A stretch of 21,843 bases of DNA. Origin: a bacterium. GTDB lineage: Bacteria; SAR324; XYD2-FULL-50-16. A program made the translations under genes and the position numbers. The DNA is taken from NCBI GenBank assembly GCA_024275165.1, contig JAJRZQ010000041.1:1-21843 (forward strand), in the 5' to 3' direction. The number at the start of each line of letters is the position of its first letter. Within the stretch, counting starts at the first letter, position 1. The notes below the pieces were generated by a model. The model had not been told where the DNA came from. It searched no databases and saw only the letters and a program-made list of their open reading frames with translations. Shown one piece after another: positions 13,334-19,353 of this stretch.

Positions 13334-14539
13334 TTATCCCCACAGCTTTGCCTTGATTGAACTGAAGAACTGATAGGTTTCTGCGCCCTGCAAGGCTTGA
13401 TCAATTAAACGATCCTCGTCCAGCAAGGCATGATCCGCGCGCAAGCCCTCAATTCGCCCGTGGGTTTCTGGTTTTTTTGGTTGAAAGACCGTGCAGCAGT
13501 CGTCAAAGGGTTGAATGGAGAGGTTGTAGGTGCCGATTCGCTTGGCCCATTCGATGATTTCGGATTTGTCCATCCCCACTAAGGGGCGCAGCACGGGCAA
13601 ACTCGCCGCGTCTTGGGTGCAGGCTAAATTTTCCAGGGTTTGGCTGGCCACCTGGCCTAGGGCCTCCCCCGTAATGTAGGCTTTGACTTTATAGGTTTCT
13701 TTCAAGCGCTCTGCGATACGAAACATCATCCGACGATAGAGCAGGGTGCGGTTTTTTTCCAAGGCCTTTTGCTGGATTTCTTTTTGAATCTCGGCAAAGG
13801 GGACGACGAGTAGAATAGATTTCGGCTGATAACGACTGAGTCGCTCGACGAGGTCAATCACCTTTTGTTTGGACTCTTCTGGGGTAAAGGGAAAACTGTG
13901 AAAGGTGAGGTAGATTATCTTACAGCCTCGTTTGAGCATCATCCAACTGGAGACGGGGCTGTCGATTCCCCCGGAAAGAAAGCTGATCACCGTACCGGCC
14001 GTACCCACAGGCAGGCCCCCTTGGCCGGGGATTTTTTCTAAGTATAAAATCGCTTGATTTTGCTCCCAAATCTCAATCCCCAAGCTTAGGTCCGGGGCGG
14101 TCATCTTGGCTTGGAGCTGGGGGAAGCGCTCTAAGATATGCCCTCCCAGTTGGGCCGCCAACTCAAAGGATTTGCGGGGAAAGCGCTTGTCGGTGCGGCG
14201 CGCTTCGACCTTAAAGGTGAGGGGCTCGCCAGAGCCCCCTAAGGCCTGTTGCACCAATTCGATTCCCAGGGTGGTTTGATTTTTTAAATCCCAGTCGCTT
14301 AAGCTGGCGAGGCTGAAATTGTGAATCCCGGGGATGTGTTTTAAAACCTCAATGGCCAAGTCCGCCTCTCCTTCGACCCGCACCAGCATGCGCCCATGGC
14401 GGCGGGTTACCTGATGGGTTAGGTTCGCGTTTTTAAGGTGGTCGCGCAGGTTGCTGGCTAAGGTTTTTTCAAACCAGTGGCGGTTGCCGCCTTTTAAGGC
14501 GAGTTCGGCGTAGCGGATTACAAAGAGGGAAGATTCCAC
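13334..14539 (-). CDS. thiI: tRNA 4-thiouridine synthase ThiI (no rhodanese domain)
   Basis: ThiI adenylates U8 of tRNA and inserts sulfur to make 4-thiouridine; in many bacteria it also supplies sulfur for the thiazole of thiamine. Domains in order: N-terminal ferredoxin-like part (VIRYAELALKGGNR, residues 6-19), THUMP (about 55-155, with KVEARRTDKRFP), then the PP-loop ATPase with SGGIDSPV at 189-196, the GEALGQVASQTLENL segment near 290-304, and CCTVFQPKKPETH from 347. The C-terminal rhodanese domain of the enterobacterial enzyme is absent, as in many other bacteria and archaea. The open frame runs to 14596, but that start would overlap the upstream gene by 47 bases; the GTG at 14537-14539 gives MESSLFVIRYAEL, the usual N-terminus, and a ten-base gap. 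No strong ribosome site is seen. Confidence 0.94.
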   Translation of the reverse strand: MESSLFVIRYAELALKGGNRHWFEKTLASNLRDHLKNANLTHQVTRRHGRMLVRVEGEADLAIEVLKHIPGIHNFSLASLSDWDLKNQTTLGIELVQQALGGSGEPLTFKVEARRTDKRFPRKSFELAAQLGGHILERFPQLQAKMTAPDLSLGIEIWEQNQAILYLEKIPGQGGLPVGTAGTVISFLSGGIDSPVSSWMMLKRGCKIIYLTFHSFPFTPEESKQKVIDLVERLSRYQPKSILLVVPFAEIQKEIQQKALEKNRTLLYRRMMFRIAERLKETYKVKAYITGEALGQVASQTLENLACTQDAASLPVLRPLVGMDKSEIIEWAKRIGTYNLSIQPFDDCCTVFQPKKPETHGRIEGLRADHALLDEDRLIDQALQGAETYQFFSSIKAKLWG

Positions 14540-14549
14540 GAGAGGGGGC

Positions 14550-15485
14550 CTAGGGTTGGCGGTTGTTGATTTCTTGCAGCCATTGCGCGGCCACATCCAT
14601 GGGGTCGGTAATGGTGATTTGTTCGTTGTTGATTGGTTTTGTAAAGCTTAAAGATCGACAATGCAAGGCTTGGCGTGTTAGTTTAACGCGATCTATGATG
14701 CGGGAAATTTCTTTATGCTCGTACCAGTCGAGGTAGACCTCTTCATCGGGGTAGTATTTTTTATCCCCCACAATAGGGCAGCCCAGGTGGGCTAAATGCG
14801 CTCGAATTTGATTGGTCTTGCCGGAAATCGGTTCTAAAGTGACCAAGCTGTAATCCCCCTGAGGTTCCACTTCGGTGATGAGGGTTTTGCTGTTGGGGTT
14901 TTTGCTGAAGATGAGCTTTTGTTTGGTGTGAATCCGCGAACCCTTGTCGGGAACCAGTTTCCCTTCAATGGGGCCCAGTTCCGGCTGACCAAAAACAAAG
15001 GCTTGGTAGAGTTTATGCACCTGACGAGCCTCAAAGAGAGGCTGAATCGCGCGGTTCGCGTTTTTGCTCTTCCCAAACACCAGCACTCCGCTGGTCTCTA
15101 AGTCGAGCCGGTGGATGGGGTTGAGCTTGGGAATCCCGAAGTACTCCTTGGCGTACACGGCCAAGGCGCTAAAATAAAAGTTGCCCGAAGGGCTGACGGG
15201 CAGCATGGTGGGCTTGGAAATCGCCAAGATGTCCTCATCTTCAAAGATGACCCGTAAAGGAGGCAGGTCCATGTTTTCATCGCTACGAAAGTGCCTGTAG
15301 GTAATTAAGTCGCCTCGTTGCAGCATGTAGTCCGCTGAAGGGGGCTCTCCATTGATTTGAATCCGCTCTTGTAAAATTAAGGGGACGCGCTCGAGTTGAC
15401 GAATGTAGCGATCATGGAGGAAGTTGACTAAGGGACGGGCTCCGTAGGGATAGCGATAAACGAATTCTTTAAAGTCGGCTTGCAA
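14550..15485 (-). CDS. RluA-family RNA pseudouridine synthase
   Basis: Isomerises uridine to pseudouridine in rRNA or tRNA. An S4-like N-terminal RNA-binding segment (about residues 15-65, including VNFLHDRY and QINGEPPSADYMLQRGD) precedes the catalytic domain. That domain has DEDILAISKP near 83-91, the signature IHRLDLETSGVLVF at 124-137 with catalytic Asp128, and the later GKTNQIRAHLAHLGCPIVGD. The layout is that of RluA/RluC/RluD proteins; the exact target site cannot be told. Translation starts at a TTG (15483-15485) as no ATG occurs for another ~50 codons, and no Shine-Dalgarno is evident, which leaves the start open. It lies 14 bases after the regulator gene and 10 bases before thiI, so the three probably form one operon, two of them RNA-modification genes. 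Confidence 0.92.
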   Translation of the reverse strand: MQADFKEFVYRYPYGARPLVNFLHDRYIRQLERVPLILQERIQINGEPPSADYMLQRGDLITYRHFRSDENMDLPPLRVIFEDEDILAISKPTMLPVSPSGNFYFSALAVYAKEYFGIPKLNPIHRLDLETSGVLVFGKSKNANRAIQPLFEARQVHKLYQAFVFGQPELGPIEGKLVPDKGSRIHTKQKLIFSKNPNSKTLITEVEPQGDYSLVTLEPISGKTNQIRAHLAHLGCPIVGDKKYYPDEEVYLDWYEHKEISRIIDRVKLTRQALHCRSLSFTKPINNEQITITDPMDVAAQWLQEINNRQP

Positions 15486-15499
15486 TGGAGTTTGGAAAC

Positions 15500-16126
15500 T
15501 TAAAATTCAAAGTGATAAGCGCAGCCTTGAGCCTCATCGGCTATGGATTGTACTCGGCGTACCTTGGCTTCGGGGAAGACGCTTTTAATCACCCGAATCT
15601 CGGTTTCGCAAGGGAAGCTGTATTGGCTGGTGATGCTGCTGATCGAGCAGTTGGCGACATGCAACATATAGGATTTAGGGTCCAGGGTTTCAATGGAGGG
15701 CATATTCCCTTGCCGCTCGATAAACTGGCAATAGAGATCTAATTTTTGCCTGGGGGAAGTCGCTTCGGATAAGACCTGCCTTAATTCTTCGATGAGTCGT
15801 AGTTCTCTTTTTTGCACGACCTTTTCTAAGGTTTTGCCCGCATCGAGATTTTTGATGTCTTCGAGTAATTCCAAGGCAAAGCTGTCATAATTTTTAGGAA
15901 AGCAAGACTCGCCTTTATCGGTTAAGCTGAAGACCTGCAAGGGGCGACCGAGTTTTTGGCGCACTTGGCCCACTTGAATCAGTTCTTCTTTTTCCAGTTT
16001 GCCCAAGTGCCCGCGAATAGCCATGGGGGTAATTCCGATCTCTTCGGTAAGTTTTTTGACTGAAACGGGGCCGTTTCGTTTGATATATTCTAGCACCCGG
16101 TCGCGGGTACTGCTGGGTGAGTTCAT
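15500..16126 (-). CDS. SufR-like winged-helix transcriptional regulator
   Basis: The N-terminal ~70 residues form a DeoR/ArsR-like winged helix: RDRVLEYIKRNGPVSVKKL, then EEIGITPMAIRGHLGKLEKE as recognition region, then a wing with GRPLQVFSLTDKG. The C-terminal region follows the SufR plan, where cysteines bind an Fe-S cluster that senses iron-sulfur status: Cys160 (NCSISS), Cys173 (FPCETE) and Cys202 (QGCAYHF). The cysteine usually found about eight residues before the last one appears to be Ser194 here, so only three are seen. The ATG has AAAGGA five bases upstream. It leads an operon with the pseudouridine synthase and thiI and is divergent from the metallophosphatase. No suf or isc genes are in the window; Fe-S sensing is an inference. 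Confidence 0.8.
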   Translation of the reverse strand: MNSPSSTRDRVLEYIKRNGPVSVKKLTEEIGITPMAIRGHLGKLEKEELIQVGQVRQKLGRPLQVFSLTDKGESCFPKNYDSFALELLEDIKNLDAGKTLEKVVQKRELRLIEELRQVLSEATSPRQKLDLYCQFIERQGNMPSIETLDPKSYMLHVANCSISSITSQYSFPCETEIRVIKSVFPEAKVRRVQSIADEAQGCAYHFEF

Positions 16127-16202
16127 AGGGGTCCTTTAGGCTTGCCAAGCAATGGCTGGACTTTTAGAGTAGAGTTGCGGGGAAAGGTAGGCTGTATCCC
16201 TG

Positions 16203-16231
16203 TTCAACATAAAAATAGTTTAAAGTATATA
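16203..16231 (+). promoter_or_regulatory. Putative promoter of the metallophosphatase gene
   Basis: TTCAAC (16203-16208), 17-base spacer, TATATA (16226-16231) within an AT-rich TATATATATAG run. The start would be near 16238, leaving only about 13 bases of leader, which contains CCTCC rather than a ribosome site. The region ATAGTTTAAAGTAT (16215-16228) is a near-palindrome and could bind the divergently encoded regulator. Confidence 0.45.
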
Positions 16232-16250
16232 TATAGAGTTAGCAACCTCC

Positions 16251-16907
16251 ATGAAGAAGCGCAAGATTATAGTCGGGGATGTGCATGGTTGCAGTATCGA
16301 GTTGGGTAATTTACTCAAAGCCTGCGATTACGCGCCAAAAACAGACCAATTGTATCTGGTGGGGGATTTGATCAACAAGGGGCCCGACAGCCAAGGGGTG
16401 ATGGAAATTGCCTTGCAGACTCAGGCAAAATGCGTGATCGGCAACCATGAATACCACCTCTTGCGCGATGCCCAAGGGGTGGAGGTAAAGCGTTCCTGGG
16501 TCGAGGGGCTCAAGCGGGCCTGGGGGGGGCGGTTTGCCTCTTATCTCAAAGAGATACAAAGTTGGCCTTTTTACTTAGAAGAAGAAGATTGCCTCATCGT
16601 TCACGCGGGCTTGGCCCCGGGCCAAGCCGTGGCGGAGACCGACCCCTTTTTGTTGTGTAATATTCGCACCTGGGACGGGGTGGGTAAGCGGCTCTGGAAC
16701 CACGCCGACCCCGCTTGGTTTGAGCTTTACAAGGGAGAAAAACTCGTGGTTTTTGGTCACTGGGCGGCCTTAGAAGGGGTAATTCGCCCCAACGCGATTG
16801 GGCTGGATACGGGGTGCGTGTACGGCAAACGCCTAACGGCCTTCATTTTACCGGAGAAGCGGTGGGTCAGCGTGGCTGCTGAGAAAGCCTATTGCCCCAT
16901 TGATTAA
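16251..16907 (+). CDS. ApaH-like calcineurin-type metallophosphatase (PPP family)
   Basis: Two-metal phosphoesterase of the PPP/ApaH group, which includes symmetrical Ap4A hydrolases and bacterial Ser/Thr protein phosphatases. The motifs are complete: GDVHGC (residues 9-14), GDLINKGP (38-45), GNHEYHLL (64-71), VHAGLAPG (117-124), FGHWA (168-172) and LDTGCVYGKRLTA toward the end. The INKGP and the LDTG-x-VYG-x-LTA ending are closer to ApaH than to protein phosphatases, so dinucleoside polyphosphate cleavage is the first guess. This would fit with a DRTGG-type pyrophosphatase in the same window, which in known cases responds to such nucleotides, but the genes are 10 kb apart. The length of 218 residues is slightly short for ApaH. 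No Shine-Dalgarno is seen before the ATG. Confidence 0.88.
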   Translation: MKKRKIIVGDVHGCSIELGNLLKACDYAPKTDQLYLVGDLINKGPDSQGVMEIALQTQAKCVIGNHEYHLLRDAQGVEVKRSWVEGLKRAWGGRFASYLKEIQSWPFYLEEEDCLIVHAGLAPGQAVAETDPFLLCNIRTWDGVGKRLWNHADPAWFELYKGEKLVVFGHWAALEGVIRPNAIGLDTGCVYGKRLTAFILPEKRWVSVAAEKAYCPID

Positions 16908-16986
16908 AAATTGCTATCCATATCGAGCTAAACTTTTCGTGATTTTCTTTTAGTTACGCAGCCCTGAACCGGGTCGCTTCACCCAA

Positions 16987-17535
16987 ATGAAATGTATTAT
17001 GGCAAACCCCTCTTTGGAAGCAACGGTTGACCCAAACCTGATTGCTGGTTTTATCGCTGAACTCGGTAGCGATTCCTCCGCTACCGTTCCCCTCTTGCAA
17101 GCGATCCAGACGCAATATGGCTATTTGCCCCGCACTGCGATGGATCTGGTGGTGGAGCAAACTGAAATTTCAGGGAGTCAGCTTTATGGGGTGGCTACCT
17201 TTTACGCCCAGTTTCGCTTAAAGCCCGTGGGGCGTCATTTGATTAAGGTTTGTCATGGAACGGCCTGCCATGTAACCGGGGCGGATCGGATCAATACGAG
17301 CCTCCATTATCAGCTCAATATTCAAGGGGAGGATGAAGACACGGCCTCCAACGGCAGCTATACCATGGTGGATGTGGCCTGTATCGGTTGTTGCTCCCAG
17401 GCCCCTCTGATCGTGGTCGATGAAGAAGTCCATGGCAACCTCAACGGAGCCAAGGCCCAAAAAGCGGTGCGGATGCATGCCCGAAAAGCGGGTGAAGAGT
17501 TGCCCAAAGCGGTCAAGCAATCGCTTAAATCTTAA
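16987..17535 (+). CDS. nuoE: NuoE/HydC-like [2Fe-2S] thioredoxin-fold subunit
   Basis: Small electron-transfer subunit of NADH-dependent oxidoreductase complexes (complex I NuoE, HndA/HydC of bifurcating hydrogenases). An N-terminal helical bundle (about residues 15-75, with LLQAIQTQYGYLPRTAMDLV and LYGVATFYAQF) is followed by a thioredoxin fold with the cluster cysteines Cys89-x4-Cys94 (CHGTAC) and Cys132-x3-Cys136 (CIGCC). All four ligands are present. The first ATG (16987) and a second one at 16999 are both possible; neither has a clear ribosome site. The gene stops 15 bases before the nuoF-like gene, and the two plus the following fusion gene form an operon. Which complex it serves is decided by the partners, not by this subunit. 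Confidence 0.93.
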   Translation: MKCIMANPSLEATVDPNLIAGFIAELGSDSSATVPLLQAIQTQYGYLPRTAMDLVVEQTEISGSQLYGVATFYAQFRLKPVGRHLIKVCHGTACHVTGADRINTSLHYQLNIQGEDEDTASNGSYTMVDVACIGCCSQAPLIVVDEEVHGNLNGAKAQKAVRMHARKAGEELPKAVKQSLKS

Positions 17536-17550
17536 TCAGGGAAGAGAAGT

Positions 17551-19332
17551 ATGAACGCTCAAGGTATTGAAATCATTGTTGGGGAAGGAACATGCGGGAT
17601 CGCGGCCGGCTCCAAAGAGGTGATTGATATTTTTAAAGAACAGGCCCCGGGGGCAAAGGTGCGCTCTGTTTCTTGCGCCGGTATGTGCCATATGGAAGTC
17701 ATTACCGAGGTTCGAGACGCCACGGGAAAAAGCTTTATGTATGGGAAGGTGAATAAAAAAGGGGTTGCCAAGATTTTAGACTTCCACTTAAAGGGGGGCG
17801 CTTTTCCAGAGGAGTTGCAGATTGTCAGCCCCCAGGCGCCGGAACATGAAAACAGCCAATACTTAGCCCGGCAAACCCGCATCGCTCTGCGCAATGTAGG
17901 GCAGTTGGACCCCACCAGCATTGAGGAGTATCAATCTCGCGACGGCTACAAGGCGATTGAAAAGATTTTGAGAGAGGGCCTGAGCCAAGACCAGGTGATC
18001 GCCGAGGTGAAAACCGCCGGAATCCGCGGGCGCGGTGGGGCGGGGTTTCCCACGGCAGTCAAATGGGGTTTTGCCAAAGCGCAGGACTCAGAAACAAAAT
18101 ACCTTGTCTGCAACGGTGACGAGGGGGATCCCGGGGCCTTTATGGATCGCTCCTTACTGGAAGGAGACCCCCACAATGTCATCGAGGGGATGCTGATCGC
18201 GGCCTATGCTTTCGGCGCCAATAAAGGCTACGCTTATATCCGCGCCGAGTATCCCCTGGCGGTGAAGAACTTTGGCCTCGCCATTGAAAAGGCGAAAAAA
18301 GCGGGTTACTTGGGCGAGAACATCTTAGGCAGTAAGATGTCCTTTGAGCTAAAGATCAAAGAAGGGGCCGGGGCCTTTGTCTGCGGTGAGGAAACCGCTC
18401 TTTTGGCCTCCATCGAAGGGGAGCGGGGGATGCCTCGTTTGCGCCCGCCCTTCCCCGCGGTGAAGGGCCTTTTTGGCAAGCCGACCATCATCAACAATGT
18501 TGAAACCCTATCCAACCTCGCCTGGATCATCAACCAGGGAGGGGAGGCCTATGCCGCCTACGGCACCGAGGATTCCAAGGGCACCAAGGTCTTTGCCTTG
18601 GCCGGCGCGGTCAAGCGCGGCGGTTTGGTCGAGGTTCCCATGGGCACCACCTTGCGTGAGGTGATCTACGATATCGGGGGCGGGAGCTCTACCGACAGAC
18701 CCATCAAGGCGATTCAGTTGGGTGGCCCCTCCGGGGGGGTTATCCCCGCGGAGGTGTTCGATACCCCTATTGAATACGCGGCCATCAACGCGACCGGCGC
18801 CATCATGGGCTCGGGAGGGATGATTGTGATGGATTCCAAAACCTGCATGGTGGACTTGGCGAAGTTTTTTATGGAGTTCAATCACTTGGAATCCTGTGGG
18901 AAATGTACCCTTTGCCGGATTGGCACCTTAAGGATTCGCGAACTCTTGAGCAAAATCAGCGAGGGAAAGGGCGCCATGGAGGATTTGGATATTTTGGAAA
19001 ACCTTTCCAAACAGGTGATGAGCGGCTCCCTCTGTGCCTTAGGCGGGACCGCGCCCAACCCGGTGCTGACCACCTTGCGCTATTTCCGTAGCGAATATGA
19101 GGCGCATATTAATGAGAAACGCTGCCCTGCCGCCGTGTGTAAGGCGTTGATCAGTCATGTGGTGATTCAGGCGGATTGCACGGGCTGCACCCTTTGCGAA
19201 AAGGCCTGCCCCACCGATGCCATTACCGGACAACCCAAGGTGGCGCACAGTTACGAGATTGATATGAATAAATGTATTAATTGCAGCATGTGTGTTGAAG
19301 TCTGCAAGCCCGATTGCATCCTCGTTGAATAA
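17551..19332 (+). CDS. nuoF: NuoF/HydB-like NADH-binding flavoprotein with extra N- and C-terminal Fe-S modules
   Basis: FMN- and NAD(H)-binding subunit. Residues 1-75 form a thioredoxin-like module with Cys15, Cys42 and Cys46 (GTCGIAAG and CAGMC). The NuoF core follows: FMN loop GRGGAGFP at 160-167, NGDEGDPGAFMDR at 188-200, GAFVCGEETALLASIEG at 274-290, the SLBB-type region, and the N3 [4Fe-4S] site Cys449-x2-Cys452-x2-Cys455 with Cys495. The C-terminus adds a two-cluster ferredoxin: Cys543/546/549/553 and Cys575/578/581/585. This long form (593 residues) is typical of HydB/HndC-type subunits in bifurcating hydrogenases, NAD-dependent formate dehydrogenases and Sporomusa-type Nfn rather than classical complex I. 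GGAAGAGAAG lies just before the ATG. It is translated between the nuoE-like and fusion genes. Confidence 0.94.
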   Translation: MNAQGIEIIVGEGTCGIAAGSKEVIDIFKEQAPGAKVRSVSCAGMCHMEVITEVRDATGKSFMYGKVNKKGVAKILDFHLKGGAFPEELQIVSPQAPEHENSQYLARQTRIALRNVGQLDPTSIEEYQSRDGYKAIEKILREGLSQDQVIAEVKTAGIRGRGGAGFPTAVKWGFAKAQDSETKYLVCNGDEGDPGAFMDRSLLEGDPHNVIEGMLIAAYAFGANKGYAYIRAEYPLAVKNFGLAIEKAKKAGYLGENILGSKMSFELKIKEGAGAFVCGEETALLASIEGERGMPRLRPPFPAVKGLFGKPTIINNVETLSNLAWIINQGGEAYAAYGTEDSKGTKVFALAGAVKRGGLVEVPMGTTLREVIYDIGGGSSTDRPIKAIQLGGPSGGVIPAEVFDTPIEYAAINATGAIMGSGGMIVMDSKTCMVDLAKFFMEFNHLESCGKCTLCRIGTLRIRELLSKISEGKGAMEDLDILENLSKQVMSGSLCALGGTAPNPVLTTLRYFRSEYEAHINEKRCPAAVCKALISHVVIQADCTGCTLCEKACPTDAITGQPKVAHSYEIDMNKCINCSMCVEVCKPDCILVE

Positions 19333-19353
19333 CTCTATTTAAAAAATCGACTC

